This document shows positions 9,885-17,939 of a stretch of DNA of 64,000 bases, piece after piece. The stretch is from NCBI GenBank assembly GCA_900473045.1, contig UCKS01000017.1:62001-126000 (forward strand). The letters run 5' to 3'. This stretch comes from Hyphomicrobiales bacterium (GTDB taxonomy: Bacteria > Pseudomonadota > Alphaproteobacteria > Rhizobiales > Rhizobiaceae). The notes beneath the pieces were generated by a model, which saw only the letters and a program-made list of their open reading frames with translations, was not told the DNA's origin and did no database searches. Position 1 is the first letter of the stretch. Each line of letters begins with the position of its first letter. Position numbers and translations under genes: made by a program.

Positions 9885-9910
9885 GGAACCAAAGCAAGGT
9901 TGCTGGCGTC
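9885..9910 (+). promoter_or_regulatory. Candidate EcfG-type (general stress) promoter
   Basis: GGAAC at 9885-9889, a 17-base spacer and CGTC at 9907-9910 resemble the alphaproteobacterial EcfG sigma-factor promoter (GGAAC, 16-17 bases, CGTT). It would start transcription about 20 bases before the DUF1127 start codon. One mismatch in the -10 element; seen by eye only. Confidence 0.35.
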
Positions 9911-9936
9911 AGGAGACCTCACGAAAGGGGATCATC

Positions 9937-10083
9937 ATGAACGTAGCACGCTCCTTCAACAACTGGCGCAAGTACCGTCAGACCGTCACCGAACTTGGCC
10001 GCATGAGCTCGCGCGAACTGCAGGATCTCGGTATCAATCGCGCCGACATCCACAGCGTTGCCCGGCAATCGGTCGGTCGCTAA
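9937..10083 (+). CDS. DUF1127 small RNA-associated protein
   Basis: 48 residues from ATG 9937 with GAAAGGGG upstream. The sequence NWRKYRQTVTELGRMSSREL followed by QDLGINRADI is the DUF1127 pattern: a short Arg-rich helix pair. In Rhodobacter sphaeroides a DUF1127 protein (CcaF1) sits directly upstream of the CcsR small RNAs, and influences their maturation and decay. Here the gene is followed by four hairpins of the same RNA family, so the same partnership is likely (inference). A terminator lies between gene and hairpins. Confidence 0.85.
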   Translation: MNVARSFNNWRKYRQTVTELGRMSSRELQDLGINRADIHSVARQSVGR

Positions 10084-10115
10084 GCGACTTTTTCCTGCCG
10101 ATCCTGAACGACACT

Positions 10116-10142
10116 ACGCCCGCTGATGACGCGGGCGTTTTT
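10116..10142 (+). terminator. Intrinsic terminator after the DUF1127 gene
   Basis: Stem ACGCCCGC / GCGGGCGT with a seven-base loop followed by TTTTT. If leaky it would act as an attenuator between the DUF1127 gene and the downstream RNA hairpins. Confidence 0.75.
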
Positions 10143-10270
10143 GTGTCTGGCCTGCCACGAATCCCTGAGTTGGAGATTTCTTTCGCCAGGGAGAAGCTGT
10201 GCATTTTCCGCATGGCTGCACTGCAGCAAAGTCTATTTAATGTGCGGTGAGAATGCGTATCTTGGTTTTC

Positions 10271-10426
10271 ATCGAAGCGATGCACCTCCTCCCGCAGAGC
10301 TTCGATTTCAGACGGCCCACTCCTCCTCCCAAGGGGCGTCTGTCGGAACAGCGGCACTCCTCCTCCCAGCCGTTGTTCGGTTCTTTTCGAAAAGCCTGCC
10401 GCACCTCCTCCCGCGGCAGGCTTTTT
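10271..10426 (+). ncRNA. Array of four CCUCCUCCC-motif ('cuckoo'/CcsR-type) RNA hairpins
   Basis: Four consecutive stem-loops each expose CCTCCTCCC in the loop. Hairpin 1: stem ATCGAAGC 10271-10278 / 10299-10306, motif 10285-10293. Hairpin 2: stem CAGACG 10309-10314 / 10337-10342, motif 10322-10330. Hairpin 3: stem 10346-10355 / 10369-10378 (one G-U pair), motif 10359-10367. Hairpin 4: 13-bp stem 10390-10402 / 10413-10425 with T-tract, motif 10404-10412, also a terminator. Stems differ in sequence but loops are identical, which is the hallmark of the cuckoo RNA family of alphaproteobacteria. The motif is anti-Shine-Dalgarno. Position downstream of a DUF1127 gene matches CcsR1-4 of Rhodobacter. 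Confidence 0.85.
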
Positions 10427-10445
10427 CGTTTTCAGGACCGTGGTA

Positions 10446-11594
10446 TCAGAGCCCGAGCGCGAGCTGCGGCTCTTGCCCGCTCTCTTCGGTGTTGAGCGAT
10501 GACAGAGTGATCCCCAATAGCCGCACAGACCGTTTGAACGGGAACACCGAGGCGAGCAGGATTTCAGCATTCTCCAAGACCATGTCGACGTCGGACACGG
10601 GTCCCGACACGGTCCTGCTGCGTGTCGCCTGACTGAAATCTGAATATTTGATTTTGACGGTGATCGTCTTTCCCGTGATGTCATGGGCCTCGCAATAGCG
10701 CCAGACCTTCTCGGCCAATGGCCGCAACTCGGCTTTGGCAAGATCGAGATCGCCGATGTCCTCAACGAACGTGTCCTCGGCGCCAACAGACTTTCGAATG
10801 CGATCGGGTCTCACCCGGCGTTCATCGATCCCACGGGCAATGCCGTAGAAATAAGGACCGGACTTGCCGAAGTTCTGCTGAAGGAACGCTAGCGACTTCG
10901 ACTTAAGATCAAGCCCGGTCGCTATGCCATGCCGTTTCATTCGCTCGGCCGTGGCCGGCCCCACGCCATGGAATTTCTTGACGGGGAGGGCCTCGACAAA
11001 ACCCGGGCCGTTCTTTGGCGTAATGACCGCCTGGCCATTCGGCTTGTTCAGATCGCTTGCCATTTTGGCCAGGAACTTGTTGTAGGAGATGCCAGCCGAC
11101 GCATTGAGGCCCGTGACCGCCTTGATTTTCGCACGGATCTCAAGCGCAATCTCGGTGGCGATCTCCATGCCCTTCAGGTTTTCGGTGACGTCGAGATAGG
11201 CTTCGTCCAGCGACAGTGGCTCGATCAGCGGTGTGTACTCTGCAAAAATCTCCCTGATCTGCTGCGAGACCTGCCGATAGACCGCGAAGCGCGGCGGCAC
11301 AAAAATCAGATCCGGACATTTCCGTTTGGCCGTGACCGACGGCATGGCGGAATGCACGCCAAAGGTTCTGGCCTCGTAACTCGCTGCTGCCACTACACCG
11401 CGTGCCGCCGATCCGCCGACGGCCAGTGGTCGCCCGCGCAGGTCCGGGTTGTCTCGCTGCTCGACCGAGGCATAAAAGGCGTCCATGTCCACATGGATGA
11501 TTTTGCGCACGGGTTGCACGACACCCATTCCGTCAGTTCCCAGACGGTAAGCCGGCATGTCGTGAACGGGCATCTGACTGCTCTGGTCGTGCAT
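10446..11594 (-). CDS. dinB: DNA polymerase IV (Y-family translesion polymerase)
   Basis: About 382 residues. The catalytic palm begins KIIHVDMDAFYASVEQ with the first metal-binding Asp, and SLDEAYLD carries the other acidic residues. A helix-hairpin-helix segment (KFHGVGPATAERM) and a little-finger domain follow, so all Y-family parts are present. It copies past DNA lesions. I chose ATG 11594; an in-frame TTG at 11609 would overlap the upstream stop as TTGA and cannot be excluded. It follows the YedK-type gene directly, making an SOS operon near a LexA box. Confidence 0.92.
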   Translation of the reverse strand: MHDQSSQMPVHDMPAYRLGTDGMGVVQPVRKIIHVDMDAFYASVEQRDNPDLRGRPLAVGGSAARGVVAAASYEARTFGVHSAMPSVTAKRKCPDLIFVPPRFAVYRQVSQQIREIFAEYTPLIEPLSLDEAYLDVTENLKGMEIATEIALEIRAKIKAVTGLNASAGISYNKFLAKMASDLNKPNGQAVITPKNGPGFVEALPVKKFHGVGPATAERMKRHGIATGLDLKSKSLAFLQQNFGKSGPYFYGIARGIDERRVRPDRIRKSVGAEDTFVEDIGDLDLAKAELRPLAEKVWRYCEAHDITGKTITVKIKYSDFSQATRSRTVSGPVSDVDMVLENAEILLASVFPFKRSVRLLGITLSSLNTEESGQEPQLALGL

Positions 11595-11605
11595 GGTGCT
11601 CGCGA

Positions 11606-12283
11606 TCAAAGTAATAGACCTTCCTCGTCTGGCTTCGGTTTGGCCTGTGGCGGCACGATCACCAGCATGTTGCCCGGGAGCGGCCGTTGTAGAAGGCGGG
11701 CTTCATCCCACGGTGCTTTCAGCCAGGTCTCGACTTCTTCAGGCGTGGTCAGGATGGACGGCATGGCCTTTTGATGGATAGGCGAGACGATTTCGTTGGG
11801 CGAGGTCGTCAGAAATCCGAAGAGTTCATATTCCTGTTCACCATCCCTGACTTTGCGTACGCCTTTCCAGGGCGTCCAGAAGCCCGCGAAAAACATCAGC
11901 GGCTTATCTTCGTTGCCGGCGAACCAGGCGTTCGGCACGCGTCCGCCCTCCACCTTGCTGGCTGGATCCGGTTCGGCAAAGGAGGTGAACGGCACGACGC
12001 AGCGGCTGGTGGGCCCAAGCCACCGGCGCCAATGTGGAGAGTTCACATTGCGGATATTGGTGACGCCAGGATCGTAATTTTTCACATAGGCTGGCGGCGA
12101 CGGCATTCCCCAGGTCGCCCGGGCAATCTCGCGCTGCCCGTCCTCGGCAACGCGGACAATCGGCGCCTGATAACCTGGATAAACATCGAAGGAGGCTTCA
12201 TTCCAGCCGGCTCGATCCCGGAACGCCTTTGTGAACTGGAGAACCGCGTCGCGCGTGGTCGTAACGTTGTAGAGATTACACAT
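11606..12283 (-). CDS. SOS response-associated peptidase / abasic-site DNA-protein crosslinker (YedK/HMCES family)
   Basis: 225 residues starting MCNLYN, where Cys2 becomes the new N-terminus and forms the thiazolidine link to abasic sites in single-stranded DNA. Further SRAP signatures are NIRNVNSP, RCVVPFTSFAEP with the active glutamate, and the C-terminal HQKAMPSIL with the conserved histidine. ATG 12283 is chosen because family members begin with this MC. Its stop abuts the dinB start. Fits repair of replication-associated abasic sites in an SOS cassette. Confidence 0.92.
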   Translation of the reverse strand: MCNLYNVTTTRDAVLQFTKAFRDRAGWNEASFDVYPGYQAPIVRVAEDGQREIARATWGMPSPPAYVKNYDPGVTNIRNVNSPHWRRWLGPTSRCVVPFTSFAEPDPASKVEGGRVPNAWFAGNEDKPLMFFAGFWTPWKGVRKVRDGEQEYELFGFLTTSPNEIVSPIHQKAMPSILTTPEEVETWLKAPWDEARLLQRPLPGNMLVIVPPQAKPKPDEEGLLL

Positions 12284-12363
12284 TGCCGTCCTCCTATCCA
12301 ATGCATGTCGAGGCGAAGTTTCCGGCCCTTTCGGAACGCAATCAAGCTTTCGAGCTCCAACGA

Positions 12364-12624
12364 TCATGTGGGCTCTTGCAGCTCAACAGCCACGCCCGCC
12401 TTCAGCAAGCAGGGAAATCCCGTCCCGCATCTATCCTGCCCGTCAGAACAATGCATCTTGTCGCAGCCCATCGCCATGCGATGGCGCAGATTAACAAAAC
12501 GCATGCTGGCGCCAAACTGCTTCACCAGCGACTTGCGATCAAGTTTGCCCTGTTGCCCGCAGGGCTTGCATTGGCCGGTAATCACCGGTCCCTTGAAATC
12601 TCTGAGCGTCAGCAGGCCGGGCAT
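12364..12624 (-). CDS. Conserved rhizobial hypothetical protein with zinc-ribbon-like cysteines
   Basis: 86 residues. The segment ITGQCKPCGQQGKLDRKSLV shows a CxxC, and further cysteines at CDKMHC and DRCGTGFPC suggest a small metal-binding fold. I recognise the pattern (CxxCG...LDRxxLVKxxGA) from rhizobial proteins of unknown function. It is the first gene of the minus-strand set leading to the YedK-type gene and dinB and lies 144 bases downstream of the LexA box, so DNA-damage control is plausible (inference). Confidence 0.6.
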   Translation of the reverse strand: MPGLLTLRDFKGPVITGQCKPCGQQGKLDRKSLVKQFGASMRFVNLRHRMAMGCDKMHCSDGQDRCGTGFPCLLKAGVAVELQEPT

Positions 12625-12767
12625 ATCTATGTTTTCTCATCCACGATACTTTTCATCACATTCTGCATCGAATTGAATCTGCTTGATGAATCGATTGAGC
12701 AACAGCCGTCTCCTGACGTTGGCTGCAGTCCACCCGATTCTTCCCCGTTGACTCATCGCCGTTTAAA

Positions 12768-12782
12768 GAACAAAAACAGAAC
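12768..12782. promoter_or_regulatory. LexA box (alphaproteobacterial type)
   Basis: GAAC, seven bases, GAAC: the direct-repeat operator of LexA in alphaproteobacteria. It lies between the divergent imuA remnant (plus) and the hypothetical-yedK-dinB set (minus), about 50 and 144 bases from their starts. Confidence 0.75.
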
Positions 12783-12832
12783 ATATCAGCCTTTATTTGG
12801 CGATGCAAATGCACTCTTGCCGAAGGAAACCG

Positions 12833-13315
12833 ATGCCAATCACTGCCGCCAACCCCGTCATTTCCGAGGTTCAAAGCCGCATCCGGCGGCTTGAAGGCGG
12901 AGCTGCGCTGGTGCATGGCGCGGCCGCCGCTCTCTTTGTCGCCGGCATCGTCGCGCGAACCAAGGGCGACATTCTCTGGTGCCTGACGCGACCCGACCTG
13001 TTTGCCCCTGCATTAGCTCAGGCGGGGCCCCACCATGATCGAGTGATCTATGTCGAGGCCGAACGGGAAGAGGATGTGCTCACGAATTTCGAAGAGGGCC
13101 TGCGTTTTGGCGGGCTTGGCGCCGTCGTTGCCGAACTTGTGCGCCTGCCCATGACCGCATCGCGCGCCTGCAACTGGCGGCCGAGGCTTCACGAACGATC
13201 GGGATTGCGCTTCGACGATGGCGGCGCCCGACGGAGGCCGCCGATTTCGGGCAGCCGACGGCCGCCACGACACGGTGGCGCATCAGCGTTCTTCCTTGTC
13301 TTCACCTTTCGGGCC
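12833..13315 (+). pseudogene. imuA: Broken imuA (damage-inducible mutagenesis ATPase-like protein)
   Basis: From ATG 12833 the reading SEVQSRIRRLEGG, then HGAAAALFVAGIVARTKGDI, LWCLTRPDLFAPALAQAG and GGLGAVVAELVRLPMTASR is that of ImuA. Two lesions are seen. The usual segment of roughly 40 residues between RRLEGG and HGAAAALF is missing. Near 13160-13170 one base is lost within GCGCGCC: the expected continuation LQLAAEASRTIGIALRRWRR appears only in the next frame and soon ends at a stop. No imuB or dnaE2 follows, so the mutasome cassette is gone while the LexA box remains. Confidence 0.7.
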
Positions 13316-13528
13316 GCCATCCCTGACGCTTAGGTCGATCAGGGTCTGTCCAGCAACACGTAACGTAACATCAAGGTTGCCTTCCCAGCAGGCCGAAGCC
13401 GCGCACTTCCATCCCTGCGTTAGAGCCGAACCGGCAGGTGGCTTGATCAGGAAGTGGCCGTGCAATTTAGCCCGAACGCAATCCGCTCCAACCATTGGCG
13501 TTGCCAACCCAGCTCTCTTGTCTGGCAT
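13283..13528 (-). CDS. Possible small hypothetical protein
   Basis: An 81-codon frame whose C-terminal half (CAASACWEGNLDVTLRVAGQ, then DLSVRDGG) looks more protein-like than the opposite strand. No clear ribosome site and no recognised family. It overlaps the tail of the imuA relic. Treat as tentative. Confidence 0.3.
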   Translation of the reverse strand: MPDKRAGLATPMVGADCVRAKLHGHFLIKPPAGSALTQGWKCAASACWEGNLDVTLRVAGQTLIDLSVRDGGPKGEDKEER

Positions 13529-13682
13529 CCCTAATCCAGTCCCGTCCTTGGGCAGTCAACCCGCAAGAGGTTCGCAGTTCCTGCGACCTCTCTGGCTGCG
13601 CCGCCGAGGTGACCGCGGCCGGGTCCGGATCAAACGGGCGCCATCGAGCGGGGATCGGCCCCGCCAACGGATGGAGCCTCAC

Positions 13683-13862
13683 ATGTCTGATCTCAGACTC
13701 GCGCAGAACCACGCTTTCGATCTTGCCCGGACCCTGATGGTTCCCGTCACCCTCTTCGAGGTGGATGGAGAAATCGGCGTCATGCCTTCCGCCGAGTATG
13801 ACGGCGATGCGGACGCCATCATCAACGAATATGACCCCTTTGCCTATGGATCGGCTCATTGA
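13683..13862 (+). CDS. Small acidic hypothetical protein
   Basis: 59 residues, acidic towards the end (EYDGDADAIINEYDPFAYG). ATG 13683 follows GGATGGAGCC. Reads like the small conserved proteins found next to the Toprim and ArdC-like genes on rhizobial plasmids; no function is known to me. The next gene starts about 175 bases downstream on the same strand. Confidence 0.55.
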   Translation: MSDLRLAQNHAFDLARTLMVPVTLFEVDGEIGVMPSAEYDGDADAIINEYDPFAYGSAH

Positions 13863-14038
13863 GCCGATCACCCCTTCGGGGGAGCGCGTGCCGCTTGCGC
13901 TGATGCGCGCGCAAGGGAGGCTTCGCCGCGAGCTTGTCCGATAGATCTGCACATTGCGAACCGCGCCCTTGCGCGCTTCCATCTTCGCGGCCTGGGAGCA
14001 GCCAGTCCGAAAAGTCACGGAAAGCTAAAAGAGGTGAT

Positions 14039-14974
14039 ATGGAAAAAAATGACATCGAAGAGCTGCGTACCCGGGTGGGCTGCGCAGCCGTCCTTGAACA
14101 TCAGGGCTTCGTGATAGACAGGAAAGAGAGCACGCGCCGGGCAGTCAAATTCCGGCGCGACGACGACATCATCATCGTAATACACGACGGCAAGGGCTGG
14201 TTCGACGCTCGTTCGGATGCCAAGGGCGATGTTTTCGCGCTCGCAGGCTATCTCCATCGGGTCGGCTTTACTGATGCCCTGGCGGTGGTCGGCGATCTCG
14301 TCGCGTTTCTCCCATCCGCACCCACCTGGGAGAAGCCACTCCGTCAAACGCAAACAGGGGCTTCGGTCGCTGACCGCTGGAACCATAGAAAACGGCCGTG
14401 GCGCGCATCGGCGACGTGGAGCTATCTTCGACAGAACCGGGCGCTGCCATGGCAGGTCATCTCTGCGGCGATCGATGCAGACGTTCTTCGGGAAGGTCCA
14501 TATGGCTCGATGTGGGCAAAACATGTCGATGAGGCTGGCGCCGTCATCGGCTGGGAGGAGCGCGGTCTGGACTGGCGCGGGTTTTCCACCGGCGGCGTCA
14601 AGGCGCTCTTCCAGTTCGGAATGAATGACGCTCGTCGGATCTGTGTGACGGAGGCGGCAATCGATGCGCTCAGCCTGACCGCGCTCGAGCAGACAAGATC
14701 CGACACGCTCTATGTCAGTACCGGTGGCGGCTGGTCGCCGATGACGGCGCAGGCGTTGGAGACCCTGGCGTCCGGGGAGGGCGCGTGGCTGGTGGCCGCG
14801 ACCGACAACAATGTTCAGGGTGAGGTCTTTGCCGATCGCCTACGCCAGATGGCCGATAAGGTCGGCTGTGACTTCTCACGGCTGAGGCCGCGATGTGAAG
14901 ACTGGAATGAGGAATTGAAGGAGAGGAGGGAGAGAGGAGAGCTGCCGCATACGCGGGCAGCGCATCAAGGGTGA
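14039..14974 (+). CDS. Toprim-domain plasmid protein (DUF3991/primase-like)
   Basis: 311 residues from ATG 14039, preceded by AGAGGTGAT. The N-terminal half (DVFALAGYLHRVGFTDALAV) matches the DUF3991 region, and the C-terminal half is a Toprim fold: VTEAAIDALSL holds the conserved glutamate and WLVAATDNNVQGEVFADRL the DxD-type region (here DN rather than DxD). Toprim proteins of this kind occur on rhizobial conjugative plasmids beside ArdC-like and DUF736 genes, probably acting on DNA in replication or transfer. No zinc-finger or helicase part is present, so it is not a full primase. Confidence 0.75.
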   Translation: MEKNDIEELRTRVGCAAVLEHQGFVIDRKESTRRAVKFRRDDDIIIVIHDGKGWFDARSDAKGDVFALAGYLHRVGFTDALAVVGDLVAFLPSAPTWEKPLRQTQTGASVADRWNHRKRPWRASATWSYLRQNRALPWQVISAAIDADVLREGPYGSMWAKHVDEAGAVIGWEERGLDWRGFSTGGVKALFQFGMNDARRICVTEAAIDALSLTALEQTRSDTLYVSTGGGWSPMTAQALETLASGEGAWLVAATDNNVQGEVFADRLRQMADKVGCDFSRLRPRCEDWNEELKERRERGELPHTRAAHQG

Positions 14975-15662
14975 AGCTGCCGCCCGCCCGGCATGTCGTC
15001 GAAATCTCCTGATCGCCGATACGACGGCCCGTCGAGCTTCATTGGCTGGACCGGGCGTTGAGATGCCGCGTTGAACCGGAGAGATCCGCAAGTACGCCCA
15101 GACAGCTCACGGGCCGAGGCCGGCGCAGAGACGAGCCGGCGACCGTGGCGCACGCAGGCGCCGGACGCTGCCGGCCAACGGCCGGTGCGTGTCGCGACGG
15201 CGATCGAACATCCTGTGGCCCGAGCTTCATGATGGGTCGGTCGAACCGCCCTGACCGCATGCCTACGCTTGGGGCTGATCGGCGACCTCTTGCCTGCCGG
15301 TTGTCGGCGGGACAGGGGGAAGCGCCGCAGCGTTCACGAGCGATGCCCCCCGTGATCGGCAAAGACGTCGAGCAGCTTCCGGCCCGGTGCTCGGGTTTGC
15401 TGCGGTCTGAACCGGTCGCAGCCTGGTCAAAGGCCGCGTTCCGCGCCGCATGGCGGCAGGATCGACGCTCGCTTCGCAAGGCGCGGCTGCGGTTGCTGCA
15501 GACCGCGATGCGGTCCGCATCCTCCGCAACCTCACCTCGCTCGATCGCATCGACCTGACCTTGGGCCAGCCCACTTGCCCGGTTCGCATCGACCGCACCC
15601 GAGGGACAGCGCCGGAAAACGGCAGACCCGGGCTTCGCTCAACCACGCAAAGGACATCGATC
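14975..15662. other. 688-base GC-rich leader with no gene
   Basis: Several frames stay open here on both strands, but all are Arg/Pro/Ala-rich artefacts of GC content with no motif or ribosome site. Long GC-rich leaders precede several neighbouring plasmid genes. Confidence 0.55.
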
Positions 15663-16244
15663 ATGATATCGCTGAACCGCTCCTCCAAAACTCGCCCCGC
15701 CGTACAACGCGCCACCACCCTCGAAATGGTCCGCCTCGCGTGCCCGGACGCCCCCCAGGCAAATCGCATCTGCGAAAGCTTTGGCCTGGCCATCGTCGAC
15801 AGCGACGGCATCCGTGAGCTTCATCACAGTCAGCTTATCGACAGCGCCGACGCGCTGAAGGAGGGCCTCGCCGAAAAGGCCATGCAGATCCACATGCAAC
15901 GCATCGTCGGCTCCTTCGTGGGTTCGGCTTACGGCGCCGGGCAATTCTACAGCCGCGCGGTCACCGAGGCGCGCGACCTCACCACCAAACTTTCCAACGA
16001 CGATCGCAACGAGGACCTCCACGGCCCTGTCGGCTTCGATAGCCGCGCACAGCGCAAGCGCGAATTCGCCGCCGACATGGGCCTGCAGGCGCACGTCCTG
16101 CGCATGGCAGCCGAAGGCGCGGTCTCTGCTTACGAGGACATCACTGGCGAAACCTGGAAGCCCTACGAGCGTACCGGTTGGGCGGTGGCGGCCCCGTCGA
16201 TCGACCAGAAGGCCGCATCGCTGCAGATGTCGGCCTTCGATTGA
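15663..16244 (+). CDS. Conserved plasmid hypothetical protein
   Basis: 193 residues from ATG 15663. Mostly helical and mildly charged (LKEGLAEKAMQIHMQRIVGS, GAGQFYSRAVTEARDLTTKL); no membrane segment or catalytic motif that I can name. It belongs to the set of genes that travel with Toprim, ArdC-like and DUF736 proteins on rhizobial plasmids. A strong terminator follows, so it is probably a single-gene transcript. Confidence 0.65.
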   Translation: MISLNRSSKTRPAVQRATTLEMVRLACPDAPQANRICESFGLAIVDSDGIRELHHSQLIDSADALKEGLAEKAMQIHMQRIVGSFVGSAYGAGQFYSRAVTEARDLTTKLSNDDRNEDLHGPVGFDSRAQRKREFAADMGLQAHVLRMAAEGAVSAYEDITGETWKPYERTGWAVAAPSIDQKAASLQMSAFD

Positions 16245-16279
16245 ACGGAAGGAGCGAAAGCCCCTTCCCCCATCCCGCG

Positions 16280-16306
16280 AAGCCGGCGCGTCCTACGCGC
16301 CGGCTT
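16280..16306 (+). terminator. Intrinsic terminator
   Basis: Perfect 12-bp stem AAGCCGGCGCGT / ACGCGCCGGCTT with a CCT loop, followed by only a short T-run, 35 bases after the preceding stop. Confidence 0.65.
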
Positions 16307-16384
16307 TCCTGTGCGGACGTGACAGGCACCAATCGCGGCTCGTCGGTGAGCGGTCTAGCGTCACCGGAGATGGCCGGTCGCAAC

Positions 16385-16414
16385 GGCCATGCCGTCCTCC
16401 ACTCCGTTTCGGCC
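16385..16414 (+). repeat. Leader repeat, copy 1 (near-copy at 18583-18611)
   Basis: About 29 bases, containing CCGTCCTCCACT then CGTT.CGGCC, recur with few differences at 18583-18611. Copy 1 is about 120 bases upstream of the ArdC-like start and copy 2 about 90-120 bases upstream of the DUF736 start. A shared regulatory or RNA element is possible. Confidence 0.5.
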
Positions 16415-16535
16415 CGACCGACAGGTCTCCAACACTCAATCGTGTCTGGCAGCGGGTGCGCCGCCTCCGGCCTCCGCTTTTTCGACCACCGTGACGACCC
16501 GCGATCGGCGCGGTCGACGAAGAGGAGACAGGATT

Positions 16536-17549
16536 ATGAAAAAGAAGATGCGGAAGGAAGTTGAAGGCCGGACCGATAACAAGACCGAACCGCGGGCCGA
16601 TGTCTATGCGCGCATTACCGATAAGATCTTGGCGGCCCTTGAAGGGGGCGTGCGTCCCTGGGTCCAACCCTGGAACAGCCGCCATATCGCTGGCCGCGTT
16701 TCACGGCCGTTGCGCCACAATGGCGAACCCTATTCCGGCATCAACGTGCTCTTGCTGTGGTCCGAGGCGACGGCCCGGGGTTATAGCGCAACCACGTGGA
16801 TGACGTTTCGCCAGGCCCAGGAACTGGGCGCGTGTGTGCGTAAGGGCGAGACCGGTTCGATGGTGGTTTATGCCAACCGCATCACCAAGACCGAAACGAA
16901 CAGCAGCGGCCGCGATGTCGAGCGCGATATTGCTTTCCTCAAAGCCTATACAGTGTTCAATGTCGAACAGATCGATGGTCTCGGTGAACGCTACGCCGAT
17001 CGTCGGAATGAGAGCGCACAGCCCGTCGACCGCATCACTGAGGCCGATGCCTTCTTTGCGGCCACCGGTGCCACGATCCACCACGGCGGTTCCAAAGCCT
17101 TTTATGCGCCAGGCCCGGACATGATCCAGATGCCGCCGATCGAGACGTTTCGGGACGTCGAAAGCTATTACGCGACGCTGGCACATGAGACCATACATTG
17201 GGCCGGCGCTGACCACCGGCTCGACCGTGATCTGTCCCGATATGCCCAAGATCGCAGCGAACGCGCCCGAGAAGAGCTTATCGCAGAATTGGGAGCGGTC
17301 TTCCTCGCGGCCGATCTTCGCATCTCTCCGGAAATGGAGCCGCGACCTGATCACGCGAGTTACCTCGCCTCTTGGCTTCAGGTGCTTGCCAACGACAAGC
17401 GCTTCATCGTTTGGGCGGCAGCGCAAGCGCAGCGCGCGGTGTCGTATTTGCACGATCTGCAGCCCCATTCACGGCGGAATGCCGCCCAGGGGCAATGTAC
17501 GGGGTGCACCGCCTCATGGAGCCGCGTTGCTTCTCCCCCAGGCGTCTAA
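16536..17549 (+). CDS. ArdC-like antirestriction protein with zincin metallopeptidase motif
   Basis: 337 residues from ATG 16536 (AGGAGACAGG upstream). The N-terminal part (ADVYARITDKILAALEGGV, PWVQPWN, YSGINVLLLW) is the ArdC single-stranded-DNA-binding domain. The C-terminal part has the zincin motif HETIH in TLAHETIHWAGADHRLDRD, with downstream ELIAELGAVFLA. ArdC-type proteins protect incoming plasmid DNA from restriction during conjugation. The last 30 residues after YLHDLQP diverge from the family, so the 3' end has probably been replaced or frameshifted; the catalytic part is intact. Confidence 0.85.
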   Translation: MKKKMRKEVEGRTDNKTEPRADVYARITDKILAALEGGVRPWVQPWNSRHIAGRVSRPLRHNGEPYSGINVLLLWSEATARGYSATTWMTFRQAQELGACVRKGETGSMVVYANRITKTETNSSGRDVERDIAFLKAYTVFNVEQIDGLGERYADRRNESAQPVDRITEADAFFAATGATIHHGGSKAFYAPGPDMIQMPPIETFRDVESYYATLAHETIHWAGADHRLDRDLSRYAQDRSERAREELIAELGAVFLAADLRISPEMEPRPDHASYLASWLQVLANDKRFIVWAAAQAQRAVSYLHDLQPHSRRNAAQGQCTGCTASWSRVASPPGV

Positions 17550-17705
17550 TTCCACAACCCGGCGTCAAGACGACGCGGTCTCCCCACTCGCAAGCCACGG
17601 ATCTTGGCCCTGCTCTCGCTGGCCAAGGATGTCATTTCCTCCTGCAGACGAAATTTGTCGCAATCGCATAAGTTACGTATTGTAGGTACTTCGATGGCGT
17701 GATCA

Positions 17706-17939
17706 ATGAAACCGTATACCTTCTCGGGCACGAACCGCGCCTCCGGCGAGATCCTTGAGACAGCGTTGATCGAGCCGGTCACCTTGACGAAGAGTGGCAC
17801 GGACAAGCTGGTCATTTTGACGGCAGATCAATACCGAATTTTGATCGGCAGTTCCCATACCCAAGCCTATGACCTGCTCTACGCGCCACAGGATGTTCAT
17901 CAGGAACTGATGACCGGCCTTGACGACATCATGGGTTGA
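17706..17939 (+). CDS. Phd/YefM-like antitoxin
   Basis: 77 residues; the pattern TLTKSGTDKLVILTADQYRIL is that of Phd/YefM-type antitoxins, in which an N-terminal DNA-binding fold is followed by a flexible toxin-binding tail. Its stop overlaps the frame of a downstream PemK/MazF-like reading that is interrupted by a stop codon. The antitoxin frame looks intact, so it may persist as an orphan repressor or as protection against related toxins. Confidence 0.65.
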   Translation: MKPYTFSGTNRASGEILETALIEPVTLTKSGTDKLVILTADQYRILIGSSHTQAYDLLYAPQDVHQELMTGLDDIMG

